Positions 8,881 through 17,497 of a stretch of 64,000 bases of DNA are shown here, in pieces. Under the pieces are notes generated by a model. The model was not told where the DNA came from. It worked only from the letters and a program-made list of their open reading frames with translations, and made no database searches. A program made the translations under genes and the position numbers. The stretch's first letter is position 1. Every line of letters starts with the position of its first letter. Source of the DNA: UMGS1519 sp050951005 (lineage in GTDB: Bacteria > Actinomycetota > Coriobacteriia > Coriobacteriales > Eggerthellaceae); NCBI GenBank assembly GCA_050951005.1, contig JBMNIP010000005.1, positions 225,886 to 289,885 of the forward strand, in the 5' to 3' direction.

Positions 8881-10752
8881 ATGAAACTATCTCTGCGGAT
8901 CGGCAATGCTCCGTCGGTCGGCACCTGGGCGGCAATCGCCATGCTTCTTGCAGGAATGATTGCAGCAGCAGGCATCCCAGCATATGCCGATACCACCCTG
9001 CACCGCAACGGTTTCGGAGCTGTCCCAGCACAAAAGATCGTCTTCGACAAACTTGACCTGAGTAAGGCAACGGTCTCCGACGCCATCACCTCGGTTAAAC
9101 GAAAATCAGTAAAGAAGGAGGGGGAAACGGCCCTTCGGAGCTCGCTGGTTCTCCATGTGAAGAAAGGGAATGCGAAGACAATCTCGGCTCCCTTCACCGT
9201 ACGCTTCAACAACGCCGGCTACGACGCGAATGGGAATCGCGTGGATCTGCTTTTGAAATGCGACAAGCTGGTATTGAAACCTTACCAGAACGCCGGGGTT
9301 GCCAAAGGGGACTACATCCTGATGCGCAACACCGAACAGATGAATAGCATCGGCATCTTCGCTTGGTGCGTGGCCGGACAGAAGAACCAACTGGGCATCC
9401 AGCAGGATTACAGCGTAAAGGTGCTGAAGCGCGGGACGAACACCTCCTGCGGTTTGCCTCTCCTGATGTACACCACTGATTTGGACACGCGCGACCTTAC
9501 CGGGAAAACGGCAAGCTATTCTGGGCCGTTCGCCGAATCGGTGAAGCTCTTGTCCGGCTACGAGCAGGACAGTTACATCACCGCCGATTCGACGTTGAAA
9601 GCCAGCGAAGGAAACACACGTTTCCACGGATCGGCCATCGATACCAATACTGATAAATCGGCAGTGGTCTTCTCGCTGGGTGCTAAAGGCGGAAAGATCA
9701 GATGGAGTGGCACAAAATGCGGCACCAACCTGTTCAAAGCGTTCAGCCGCACCATCACGTCATCGGCTGGAACCGGCGGATCAATCGACCCGAATGGCGC
9801 CACCTCCGTCCTCTGGCGAAATAACCAAACATTCAAGATCGACGCGAATGAACACTTCGACATCGCAGAGGTCCTCGTGGATGGGAAAAGCATCGGACCA
9901 GCAGATTCCTACACATTTAAGGAAGTAACAGAGAACCACCGCATCGCCGCCTCGTTCGTCCCCCATCCCTATACGCTGTCATTCGACCTGAATGGACAGG
10001 AAGGTACGGCACCCGAAGGCCAGAACCTGCATTACCAGGAGAAGGCAAAGAAGCCGGATGAGCCAACTGCCGAAGGCTTCACCTTCGAAGGATGGTACAA
10101 GGATCCCGAAGGCAACAGCATTTGGAACTTCGAGACCGATACGATGCCCGGCGCGGACACGACCCTCTATGCAAAATGGGCCCCGATAACCCATACCGTC
10201 GCCTTCGTCGATCCGGACGGGAACCCCATCGATGAGCAGAAGATACCCGACGGCCAAGACGCCAAGGATCCAGGCGCCCCCGAAATCTCCGGCAAGACCT
10301 TTACCGGCTGGGATAAGGATTTCACCAACGTGAAGGAAGACCTCGTCGTTACGGCGCAGTATGAAGATGCGCCGCAGAGCAGCTCAAGTTCCGAGTCTTC
10401 CACCACCGAGAGCAGCGCGGAATCGGCTTCCTCATCGACGGAAGGCTCAACTTCGGCGGAAAGGTCTTCTTCTCAGAACCTGAAACGTTCTTCTGGAGTA
10501 GGCACTGACGCTTCCGTCAACTCGAATCAACACGGCAAGGACAGGACGGGTTCTTTGAATACGGCCGGAGAATCCAAATCCTCTTCTGGGGCGGAAGACG
10601 CAAGTAATGCACATGGGTCAGACGGCAGCTATGCGAAAACCGGTAATCCCTTCATCGATTGGTGGTGGGCCTTTGCCCTTGCAGGTGCCATCGGCGCAGC
10701 GCTCGTCGGGTACGGCATCCATTCGGCCCATCGACCCTCTCACCGGCGCTAG
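8881..10752 (+). CDS. InlB-repeat surface protein with AKTG-type sorting signal
   Basis: 623 residues. A signal peptide covers about residues 1-36 (basic start, hydrophobic core, cleavage near AYA-DT). The N-terminal 280 residues have no recognised fold. Next comes a bacterial-repeat-like domain (ITSSAGTGGSIDPNG, VLVDGKSIGPADSYTF, about 295-360), then two Listeria-Bacteroides/InlB-type repeats (about 362-435 with GFTFEGWYKDPEG and LYAKW; about 436-500 with GKTFTGWDKDF). A Ser/Glu-rich spacer leads to SYAKTGNP, a Trp-rich membrane helix (FIDWWWAFALAGAIGAALVG) and a basic tail, i.e. a cell-wall sorting signal with AKTG in place of LPxTG. AGAAAGGA ribosome-binding site. The next gene is a sortase starting right after its stop, so anchoring by that enzyme is likely. 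Confidence 0.86.
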   Translation: MKLSLRIGNAPSVGTWAAIAMLLAGMIAAAGIPAYADTTLHRNGFGAVPAQKIVFDKLDLSKATVSDAITSVKRKSVKKEGETALRSSLVLHVKKGNAKTISAPFTVRFNNAGYDANGNRVDLLLKCDKLVLKPYQNAGVAKGDYILMRNTEQMNSIGIFAWCVAGQKNQLGIQQDYSVKVLKRGTNTSCGLPLLMYTTDLDTRDLTGKTASYSGPFAESVKLLSGYEQDSYITADSTLKASEGNTRFHGSAIDTNTDKSAVVFSLGAKGGKIRWSGTKCGTNLFKAFSRTITSSAGTGGSIDPNGATSVLWRNNQTFKIDANEHFDIAEVLVDGKSIGPADSYTFKEVTENHRIAASFVPHPYTLSFDLNGQEGTAPEGQNLHYQEKAKKPDEPTAEGFTFEGWYKDPEGNSIWNFETDTMPGADTTLYAKWAPITHTVAFVDPDGNPIDEQKIPDGQDAKDPGAPEISGKTFTGWDKDFTNVKEDLVVTAQYEDAPQSSSSSESSTTESSAESASSSTEGSTSAERSSSQNLKRSSGVGTDASVNSNQHGKDRTGSLNTAGESKSSSGAEDASNAHGSDGSYAKTGNPFIDWWWAFALAGAIGAALVGYGIHSAHRPSHRR

Positions 10753-11553
10753 ATGAATTCCCGATTTTCCTGGAATTCTACCCGTTACCACGGCCGCTCG
10801 AGCCGCCAACGTAAAGGAAAGCACTCCTTGCGGGCACTCATCTGCCTGCTCTTGGGGATACTGATCCTCCTTTCGTTGGCGGCAGCGGGTCTGATATGGG
10901 ATGGAATGAAGTCAACGTACCAAACCGCCCCCGAATGCCAACCGGTTTCAGATACAATCTCGGGAAAGACGGACAACAGGTCCTATCCCTCGATAGATTG
11001 GCGTCGCTGGAAAACGGACAGGCAATCCTTCGTCGGCTGGATCACCGTACCCGGAACGCGCATCAACTACCCCTTCGTCCATGCGTCTGTTGAGGATCCC
11101 GGGTACTATCTCGACCATGATTTCTGGGGCGATTTCAACTATTACGGATGCATCTTCCTCGATAGCGGCTGTTCGCCGACGTTTCTATCGATGAACAGCA
11201 TCCTGTATGGGCACAATATGGCCTGGGACAACGAGATGTTCGGCGATCTGGAGAGGTATTCTGATGAAAGGTTCGCCAAAAAGCATAGGCGGGTGCTTAT
11301 CCAAACGCCCTCGACGAAGCGCTCCTATACTATCGTGGCCTCAACGGTCATCGACGGAACTCGGACGGACAAACGCCTCGCGTTTGATTCGTATCAGACA
11401 TTCCAGTCCTGGTGGCGGAAGATTTATCGCGGCGCCGATATCCGCCTTGAGAATGCCACACCGAAACGCGCACGGATATTGACGCTGTGCACGTGCTCTT
11501 ATCACCGATGGGATAACGAACGTACCTTGGTATTCGCGATTCCCGACGAATGA
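10753..11553 (+). CDS. Class B-type sortase
   Basis: Membrane-anchored cysteine transpeptidase, 266 residues, that cleaves a sorting signal and joins the protein to the cell envelope. A basic N-terminus is followed by one membrane helix (about residues 26-50), then the sortase beta-barrel. Catalytic residues are visible: H154 in LYGHNM, C248 in LCTCSY and R257 in DNERTLVF. The TLxTCxY-like motif and long N-terminal region fit class B. The ATG follows the TAG of the surface-protein gene with no gap, so the two are translationally coupled and probably form a dedicated enzyme-substrate pair. Substrate pairing is inferred from position. Confidence 0.92.
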   Translation: MNSRFSWNSTRYHGRSSRQRKGKHSLRALICLLLGILILLSLAAAGLIWDGMKSTYQTAPECQPVSDTISGKTDNRSYPSIDWRRWKTDRQSFVGWITVPGTRINYPFVHASVEDPGYYLDHDFWGDFNYYGCIFLDSGCSPTFLSMNSILYGHNMAWDNEMFGDLERYSDERFAKKHRRVLIQTPSTKRSYTIVASTVIDGTRTDKRLAFDSYQTFQSWWRKIYRGADIRLENATPKRARILTLCTCSYHRWDNERTLVFAIPDE

Positions 11554-11594
11554 GGAGATTATGCAGCACCGATAAAGCCAGGGTCGAAAATAAA

Positions 11595-11622
11595 GGCCGG
11601 CACCCGCTTATGGATGCCGGCC
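11595..11622 (-). terminator. Terminator after tRNA-Pro/tRNA-Gly pair
   Basis: Perfect 8-bp stem GGCCGGCA / TGCCGGCC with a 12-nt loop, followed on the minus strand by TTTATTTTC. It ends the minus-strand tRNA transcript and may also stop the convergent sortase transcript. Confidence 0.85.
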
Positions 11623-11635
11623 GTACCAGATAAGC

Positions 11636-11709
11636 TGGAGCGGGTGACGGGAATCGAACCCGCGTCATGAGCTTGGAAGGCTCAGGTTCTACCATTGAAC
11701 CACACCCGC
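11636..11709 (-). tRNA. tRNA-Gly (anticodon TCC)
   Basis: Complete cloverleaf of 74 nt. Acceptor arms GCGGGTG and CACCCGC, anticodon loop CTTCCAA giving TCC, T-arm GGGTTCGATTCCC, and encoded 3' CCA after discriminator T. One base separates it from tRNA-Pro, so both are probably cut from one transcript. Confidence 0.96.
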
Positions 11710-11710
11710 A

Positions 11711-11787
11711 TGGTCGGGACGACAGGATTCGAACCTGCGACATCCTGCTCCCAAAGCAGGCGCGCTACCAGACTGCGCCACGTCCCG
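11711..11787 (-). tRNA. tRNA-Pro (anticodon TGG)
   Basis: Complete 77-nt cloverleaf with encoded CCA. Acceptor 5' arm CGGGACG pairs with CGTCCCG; anticodon loop TTTGGGA within the stem CCTGC/GCAGG gives TGG; T-arm AGGTTCGAATCCT. It is first in the Pro-Gly pair. Confidence 0.96.
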
Positions 11788-11970
11788 TCGTTCAACAGAC
11801 AGGCATTATAGCAAAAAACCAGCTAGGCACGAAACGAATGCCAAGTTCCACAAAGGAGCCATGGCACCCAAGGCAGATCTGCAGCCACAATCCCTGAACC
11901 GTTCGGGGTGTCATCAAAGAAAAGCTCCAAGACGAACAAACGAAATCGCATTCAGGAAAAGCCGATTCCC

Positions 11971-12573
11971 CTATGCACCAGCCTCAAGAAGGGCGCGCAG
12001 GGCGCGCAGCGCATTGCCTCGATGGGAGATACCGCTCTTCATTTCCTGCGATACCTGGGCAAACGAAGTCTTACCATCCAGTCCGTCAGGCAAGAACAGC
12101 GGATCATAGCCGAATCCGCTATCGCCCTCGGGTTCGAATCCGATGCGACCCTCAACGGTACCGCGCGCCACCGTCTCGGTGCCGTCTTCATCGATGAATA
12201 CCAGCACGCAGACGAACCGTGCCGTTCGTTTATCTGCCGTAACGTCGGCCAAGTTTTCAAGGAGCTTTGCGTTGTTTGCGGCATCATCGCCATGCGCGCC
12301 CGCGTAACGCGACGAGAAGACCCCGGGTTCACCATGCAAGGCATCCACTTCAAGGCCCGAATCGTCAGCCAGCACCGGACGTCCGCCTGCAATCGCATAG
12401 GCTGCCCGAGCTTTTATTCGGGCATTTTCCTCGAATGTCTTTCCCGTCTCGTCGGGATCTGAAACCAAACCGGCATCCCGCAACGTGACGAACTCCCACC
12501 CGGGAAAGTCGAGCGCATGCTCGATCTCCTCTACCTTGTGAGCATTGTTGCTCGCAATCACCACTTGTTTCAT
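11971..12573 (-). CDS. rdgB: XTP/dITP diphosphatase (RdgB/HAM1)
   Basis: House-cleaning pyrophosphatase that hydrolyses non-canonical purine nucleotides (XTP, dITP, ITP) to monophosphates, keeping them out of DNA and RNA. 200 residues, the normal length. Family motifs are in place: N-terminal IASNNAHKVEEI, ETGKTFEENARIKA, PVLADDSGLEVDAL with the catalytic Asp pair, GVFSSRYAG, GFGYDPLFLPDG and the C-terminal SHRGNALRAL. The start MKQVVIASNN fits the family. It lies between the L,D-transpeptidase gene upstream and the tRNA pair downstream on the same strand. Confidence 0.96.
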   Translation of the reverse strand: MKQVVIASNNAHKVEEIEHALDFPGWEFVTLRDAGLVSDPDETGKTFEENARIKARAAYAIAGGRPVLADDSGLEVDALHGEPGVFSSRYAGAHGDDAANNAKLLENLADVTADKRTARFVCVLVFIDEDGTETVARGTVEGRIGFEPEGDSGFGYDPLFLPDGLDGKTSFAQVSQEMKSGISHRGNALRALRALLEAGA

Positions 12574-12594
12574 GCCCAGTCTCTTTCACGAAAA

Positions 12595-12621
12595 GCGCCG
12601 CTGTCAGAGCAGCAGCGGCGC
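12595..12621 (-). terminator. Terminator after L,D-transpeptidase
   Basis: Perfect 9-bp stem GCGCCGCTG / CAGCGGCGC, followed on the minus strand by TTTTCG. It lies 20 nt past the L,D-transpeptidase stop and just upstream of rdgB. Confidence 0.82.
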
Positions 12622-12641
12622 ACGTATCATCGATTTTCCAA

Positions 12642-14300
12642 TCAGTTGTGGACGATAACAACATCCCCCACTTGGATGAGCTGGTAAAGCTTACCCGCTG
12701 CACTCAGCGAGAGGTTCACGCAACCATGCGAACCGTACCCCTGCTTATACATGGACCCGCCGAAACTCGGCTGCCAAGTTGCATCATGCAGACCGATATA
12801 GTTCTCGACGAATGGCATCCAATAGGAGACCTTGGTTTCGTACTCCGGCGTATTTGTGCCCGAGACCATCTGGCCAATGAGCGTCGAAGGGCTCTCCTTG
12901 TTATTGATGGACCAGACTCCTGTCGGGGTGTTGTGCTCGCCATCAGGCTTGCCGGTAATCACGTCGGCAGACCAAACACTCTTGCCGTTCACATAGAACA
13001 CTGCATGCTGCGAGGAAAGGTCGATGTCGACATAGCGGGTACCGATATCCGAACCGTTTTTACTATAGGCATTGCCCTCGCTCGAACAGGGAATATCGAT
13101 GGTGGTATTTTGACCTTTCTCGATTGCCGAAGAGAGTTTCGAACTCAACGAATCCTGATCTATGCTCCAGCCGTAATCGCCACCCGAAACGGTATAGGTG
13201 CCGCCATTCGAGTTGTGGACCGTACGCTTTGTGCCGACGGTATCGACCTCGCTTGCCAGATCGGCAACCCAGCTCTTCATCTTTGCCTTGCTGACGGATG
13301 CATTCAGCTCGTCGTCGAGCGTAATCCACTCGGAAATCTCATCGGCATTGACGACGGCGACTTTGGTGCCTGACATCTTCAGTGTGATTTTCGCTTTCAG
13401 GAACCCATTGGCCTCGTCCGCTGCCGTCTGCAAACGGCTGTCGTCACTGGTGACATCCGGCGTCTGGAGCTCGTCATCATCGATGGTGACCTGCTCTCGC
13501 ATCACCATGATGCCATTCGTCACTTTATCCATGACCTTATCGTAATCGAGCTTCGTACCCAATTGTTCTTTCTGCACAGTGAACTTGCCCTTGGAGGCGT
13601 TATAGGCGATGGTGGCGTCCTGAGGAGATGTCGCCGTCTTGTTCACTTGGTTCACTGCCTGTTTGACGGCTTTGCCCAGGGAACTGCCATCATAGGCATA
13701 CTGGAGAAGATTGCTGAAATCATGCTGCTGGAATATCGCGACCGGCCAGGACCAGCCCGAAACCGAATCCATTGCGGTTTGGGCAACGGAATCCGCATCG
13801 ATATTCGTATTGGCATTCGACGCATCGACCGTCAGGTTCAGGCCCTTGCCCGTCACCTTCATGCTGAAGCTCTTGGCCTCGGCAGTCAGATCCTGCGCCA
13901 CCTCATCGGCGGTCATGAGCGAAATATCATCATCGCCGATCTTGGAATTGGGATAGTAATGACTTGAGAAGTATGCTGCCCCAGCAAGGTAAACAACCAC
14001 GAGCACAGCAAGGATAACGCCCACCACAACGCCGATAGTTTTCTTATTGTGGTGCTTCTCCTTGCGCTTCTGCTTGTATTTCGAAACATCGGAAGAAGCA
14101 TAGGCAGCTGCGGAAGTACCGTAAGTGACTGTACCGGTATCGCTGGTCTTCCATGATTTGCCCGACCACGTGCTTGTCCCGGACATCCCGTCCTTCGAGC
14201 CGAATTTCTTCTCATCGGCAGAAGCACCTTTGTTGAATTTCCCCTTCGAGGGCTTCTGGGCAGCGTGCTTGCCCTTTACGGCCTTGCTTTTCCGTACCAT
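12642..14300 (-). CDS. L,D-transpeptidase (YkuD) with PG-binding region
   Basis: Cell-wall cross-linking enzyme of 552 residues. The cytoplasmic N-terminus is long and very basic, rich in Lys/Gly/Ser (about 1-85). A membrane helix follows (about 86-112, VVVGVILAVLVVVYLAGAAYF). The extracytoplasmic part has two repeats of the putative peptidoglycan-binding type that precedes YkuD domains in actinobacteria and firmicutes, then a C-terminal YkuD domain with the catalytic signature SHGCVNLS (C527) and upstream HNTPTGVWSI and GLHDATW. Likely makes 3-3 cross-links outside the membrane. GAGGT ribosome-binding site; own terminator downstream, so probably monocistronic. Confidence 0.93.
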   Translation of the reverse strand: MVRKSKAVKGKHAAQKPSKGKFNKGASADEKKFGSKDGMSGTSTWSGKSWKTSDTGTVTYGTSAAAYASSDVSKYKQKRKEKHHNKKTIGVVVGVILAVLVVVYLAGAAYFSSHYYPNSKIGDDDISLMTADEVAQDLTAEAKSFSMKVTGKGLNLTVDASNANTNIDADSVAQTAMDSVSGWSWPVAIFQQHDFSNLLQYAYDGSSLGKAVKQAVNQVNKTATSPQDATIAYNASKGKFTVQKEQLGTKLDYDKVMDKVTNGIMVMREQVTIDDDELQTPDVTSDDSRLQTAADEANGFLKAKITLKMSGTKVAVVNADEISEWITLDDELNASVSKAKMKSWVADLASEVDTVGTKRTVHNSNGGTYTVSGGDYGWSIDQDSLSSKLSSAIEKGQNTTIDIPCSSEGNAYSKNGSDIGTRYVDIDLSSQHAVFYVNGKSVWSADVITGKPDGEHNTPTGVWSINNKESPSTLIGQMVSGTNTPEYETKVSYWMPFVENYIGLHDATWQPSFGGSMYKQGYGSHGCVNLSLSAAGKLYQLIQVGDVVIVHN

Positions 14301-14619
14301 GTAACGTGGACCTCAGAATTCTTAGCTTTTCTATTAAATATCAAATCGGTAGTATACCAACACACTCCGTAAACCGTCCCAATCGAAATCCCATCCCACA
14401 AAGTCTGCTGATGCGGGAACCGCAGAACACCGTTATGCGACCTCTGGCGTGCGCTCAGCGCAACATCTCCCGGTAATCTCCAATAAACGAACAGCCACCG
14501 AATGCTGAATCGCCGAACCGTATTCGCTAGAATGGGATGTTGCATGCGAGCCTTGAAGGTACGCACAAAAATGGAACGAAACGGCGAGGCGCCCAAGCGC
14601 CGACGCAATGAGGTGTGGC
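14301..14619. other. Divergent intergenic region, L,D-transpeptidase / export operon
   Basis: 319 nt. It must hold the promoters of the L,D-transpeptidase gene (leftward) and of the export operon (rightward). AT-rich segments near 14320-14350 are compatible with a leftward promoter, but I cannot define boxes with confidence. No conserved gene or strong hairpin is seen. Confidence 0.5.
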
Positions 14620-15441
14620 ATGGCGACAACTACGAATACCGCGAAACGGGGACGTTCGCTCGGACGCAAGACGCCCGTCTCCGAATTCACCCATAACCGA
14701 TTCATCCTTTCCACGTTGGTATCTCGGGACTTCAAGTTGAAATACCGGCGCAGCATACTGGGAGTGGCCTGGTCGGTCCTCAATCCGCTACTGATGATGA
14801 TCGTGCTTGCAGCCGTATTCAGCTATATGTTTCGCTTCGACATCGAGAATTTCCCCATGTACTTGATCCTGGGCACCACACTGTTCACGATGATGCAGAA
14901 CTCCACAACCGATTCGATGCGCTCGATCATTGAATCAGCACCGCTGATCAAGAAAGTGAAGGTCGAGAAGATGCTCTTCCCTGTGGAGAAGGTCATATTC
15001 GAGCTCCTGAATTTCGCAATCTCCCTGATCGCCGTCGTCCTGGTTATGCTGTGGTTCCGCCTGGTACCGACCTGGAACGTGGTATTCCTGCCGTTGCTGA
15101 TGGTATACATGCTGCTATTCTGCGCAGGCTTGGGATTGCTGCTGTCGGCCCTCGCCGTGTTCTTCCGCGATATGATCCATCTGTGGACCGTCGTCTGCAC
15201 GGCTTGGACCTATGCCACACCGCTGTTCTACCCCTTAAGCCTGACCCCTGATTGGATGCAGGCTGCCATGCCTTGGAATCCCATGTACCAATACGTTGAC
15301 TACTTCCGTCAAATCCTGCTGTACAACACAACGCCCGACTTGACCACGAACCTCATCTGCCTGGGAATGGCAGGAATCACCTTCGCAGTCGGCCTGCTGG
15401 TGTTCCGCAAGACGGAACGCAAGTTCATCCTGTTCGTGTAG
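14620..15441 (+). CDS. ABC-2 type polysaccharide/galactan export permease
   Basis: Membrane subunit (273 residues) of an ABC exporter for lipid-linked cell-surface polysaccharide, in the Wzm/TagG/RfbD family. Start MATTTNTAK is chosen because GAGGTG sits 5 nt upstream; an ATG 12 nt earlier is possible. The family signature after the first loop is clear: DFKLKYRRSILGVAWSVLNP. Six hydrophobic segments follow, with the FFRDMIHLW and YATPLFYPLSL motifs of the family. The ATPase gene begins 10 nt after its stop, and a glycosyltransferase follows, so all three form one operon. Substrate is inferred from the nearby galactofuranosyltransferase-like genes. Confidence 0.9.
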   Translation: MATTTNTAKRGRSLGRKTPVSEFTHNRFILSTLVSRDFKLKYRRSILGVAWSVLNPLLMMIVLAAVFSYMFRFDIENFPMYLILGTTLFTMMQNSTTDSMRSIIESAPLIKKVKVEKMLFPVEKVIFELLNFAISLIAVVLVMLWFRLVPTWNVVFLPLLMVYMLLFCAGLGLLLSALAVFFRDMIHLWTVVCTAWTYATPLFYPLSLTPDWMQAAMPWNPMYQYVDYFRQILLYNTTPDLTTNLICLGMAGITFAVGLLVFRKTERKFILFV

Positions 15442-15451
15442 GCGGTGAAGC

Positions 15452-16279
15452 ATGACTGAAGAACAGAGCATCGCAGTCGAGCCCATCATCGAGCTTGACC
15501 ACGTCCATATGGCATTCAACATCGCCAATGAGAAGCTAACCAACCTGAAGGAATACTTCATCAAGATCATGAAGCACGAGCTGTTCTACCGCGAGTTCGT
15601 TGCGCTTCAGGATGTGACATTGGATATCTACCCTGGAGAACGCTATGGCTTCATCGGGGTAAACGGTTCGGGCAAATCCACTTTGCTGAAGATCATCGCC
15701 GGAGTCCTGGATCCCACTACCGGCACCTGCATCACCCGTGGGTCCATCGCCCCGATCATCGAGCTCGGTGCCGGCTTCGACATCGAGCTTACCGGCCGGG
15801 AGAACATCTATCTTAACGGCGCACTGCTGGGTTACAGCCGCCAATTCATCGACGAGCATCTGGACGAGATCGTGGAGTTCGCCGAAGTAGAGAAATTCGT
15901 CGACATGCCGCTGAAGAATTACTCTTCGGGAATGGTCACACGCATTGCCTTCTCCATCGCGACGGCAACGATCCCGGACATCCTCGTCGTAGATGAGGCC
16001 CTCTCCGTCGGCGATATCAACTTCCAGGCGAAATGCGAGGCACGCATCCATGAATTGGTGGAGGACAACGGCACCACTCTGCTCTTTGTATCGCATTCGA
16101 TAGAGCAGGTTGAACGCGTATGCGACCGCGCTTTATGGTTGGACCATGGCGTCACCCGGGAAATCGGCGAGGTTCATGAGGTTTGCGACCACTATCTGGC
16201 CGAACAAGAGAAGAAGAAGGAAGAAGAGATAGACGCCCTCAATGGGGATCCCCAACCCATGGAAAAGGAGGCTGAGTAA
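15452..16279 (+). CDS. ABC polysaccharide exporter ATPase (Wzt/TagH/RfbE family)
   Basis: Nucleotide-binding subunit, 275 residues, partner of the preceding permease. Walker A GVNGSGKSTLL is near residue 68-78, the signature LKNYSSGMVTRIAFSIA follows, then Walker B ILVVDEALSVGD and the switch His in LLFVSHS. The long N-terminal extension before the Walker A (HVHMAFNIANEKLTNLKEYF) is the typical amphipathic gate helix of O-antigen and teichoic-acid exporters. There is no C-terminal carbohydrate-binding domain such as some Wzt proteins have; it ends in an acidic Lys/Glu tail. This suggests export not gated by a terminal sugar cap, which is inference. Confidence 0.93.
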   Translation: MTEEQSIAVEPIIELDHVHMAFNIANEKLTNLKEYFIKIMKHELFYREFVALQDVTLDIYPGERYGFIGVNGSGKSTLLKIIAGVLDPTTGTCITRGSIAPIIELGAGFDIELTGRENIYLNGALLGYSRQFIDEHLDEIVEFAEVEKFVDMPLKNYSSGMVTRIAFSIATATIPDILVVDEALSVGDINFQAKCEARIHELVEDNGTTLLFVSHSIEQVERVCDRALWLDHGVTREIGEVHEVCDHYLAEQEKKKEEEIDALNGDPQPMEKEAE

Positions 16280-16281
16280 CC

Positions 16282-17370
16282 GTGGCATTCACTGCACCCG
16301 ACATCTCCATCATCATCCCCGTCCACAATAGCGTGACCTTCTTCCGGCAGACCATGGAAAGCGTGTTGGCACAGGACATGCGCAACTACGAGGTCATCGT
16401 GGTGAACGACAGCTCTACCGACGGATCCCGCGATATCGCCGAAGAGCTGAAGCGCCTGTATGGCCGTATCCGCATTATCGATCTCGAAGGCAAGCAGGGC
16501 GCCGGCGCTGCACGCAACTTGGCGCTATACAATGCCTATGGCGAGTATGTGATATTCGCCGACCCCACCGACCTATTCCAACCCGACATGGCAACCAGCG
16601 CCTACGAGACCGCAAAACAACACGATGCCGACCTGGTAATCTTCGAATCGGAACCCATTTATTCCGAAGACCGTATCGAACAGCCGCGCCGTATGAAGGC
16701 CTCGTATCCCGCGGTCTTCAAACCGGAGGATCATCCTGGAAGCCTGTTCGAGGATTTCGGTTTCAACTTGAACTCCATGGCTTTCAGAAGGGAGTTCCTG
16801 CTGGAATCCCAAATCATGTTTCCCAGCATGCCGCACGACGAGAGCCTGCTGTTCACGTGTTCGGCGCTGGCAACGGCAAATCTAATCGTACGTCTGCAAC
16901 GCCCTCTGTACCAGCATCGCCAGGCAGTCGAGAACGATATCGATCCGAACCTGTCGCCGTTGGACTTCCATGAGTGCTTGCGCTTACTGCGTGCGTACCT
17001 GGAATACCGCGACCTGTTTACGCGCTACCGCCAGACCTTTGCCAACCTGGCCGCCGCCCATGTCATCGATGGCCTCATGAACGCAGAGACGAGCCATGCC
17101 TTCATCCGCGCCTACGAGTTCCTGCATATCCGGGGTATCTCTGATTTGGGATTCGTCGGAGCCGACGCCGTGATGCCGGAGGACGAAGGGGAATCGCGTA
17201 TGCTCAGGGTCATCGTGGAAAACGACATGATCTCAGGAATGTTCGAATTCTGGCATTACGACCGCATGCTGTTGCAGGAACAGCTTGCCCAACCCGCTAT
17301 TCAGTTCCCATCGAGCCTTCATCGGCGGGGTGGACTCTTTAAGAAGAAGCGTTCCTCTAAACGCCGTTAA
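16282..17370 (+). CDS. Glycosyltransferase family 2
   Basis: Nucleotide-sugar-dependent inverting glycosyltransferase of 362 residues, probably acting at the inner membrane face. It starts with GTG two bases after the ATPase stop, with AAAAGGAGG upstream, so it is co-translated with the exporter. The GT-A fold begins at residue 8 (ISIIIPVHNSVTFFRQTMESVLAQ), with NDSSTDGSRDIAEE and an ADPTD motif where DxD is usual (about residue 93-97). The acceptor part carries MPHDESLLF, a plausible catalytic-base region. The C-terminus is strongly basic (KKKRSSKRR). Donor and acceptor cannot be read from sequence. Confidence 0.9.
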   Translation: MAFTAPDISIIIPVHNSVTFFRQTMESVLAQDMRNYEVIVVNDSSTDGSRDIAEELKRLYGRIRIIDLEGKQGAGAARNLALYNAYGEYVIFADPTDLFQPDMATSAYETAKQHDADLVIFESEPIYSEDRIEQPRRMKASYPAVFKPEDHPGSLFEDFGFNLNSMAFRREFLLESQIMFPSMPHDESLLFTCSALATANLIVRLQRPLYQHRQAVENDIDPNLSPLDFHECLRLLRAYLEYRDLFTRYRQTFANLAAAHVIDGLMNAETSHAFIRAYEFLHIRGISDLGFVGADAVMPEDEGESRMLRVIVENDMISGMFEFWHYDRMLLQEQLAQPAIQFPSSLHRRGGLFKKKRSSKRR

Positions 17371-17416
17371 CGAGTGTGTCCCGGCAGACGCTCCTTCCAC
17401 TAACCGCAATACAGAA

Positions 17417-17448
17417 GGCCGCTTGATCCCGTAGGGGACCGAGCGGCC
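17417..17448. terminator. Hairpin between convergent glycosyltransferase operons
   Basis: 7-bp stem GGCCGCT / AGCGGCC with an 18-nt loop, midway between the stops of the two convergent operons. T-runs on either side are weak, so it may act in both directions but inefficiently. Confidence 0.6.
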
Positions 17449-17497
17449 AGTATTCGCCGTGCTCCTGCTCTCTCTCGGCGGAAGGGAACTTACCTCC

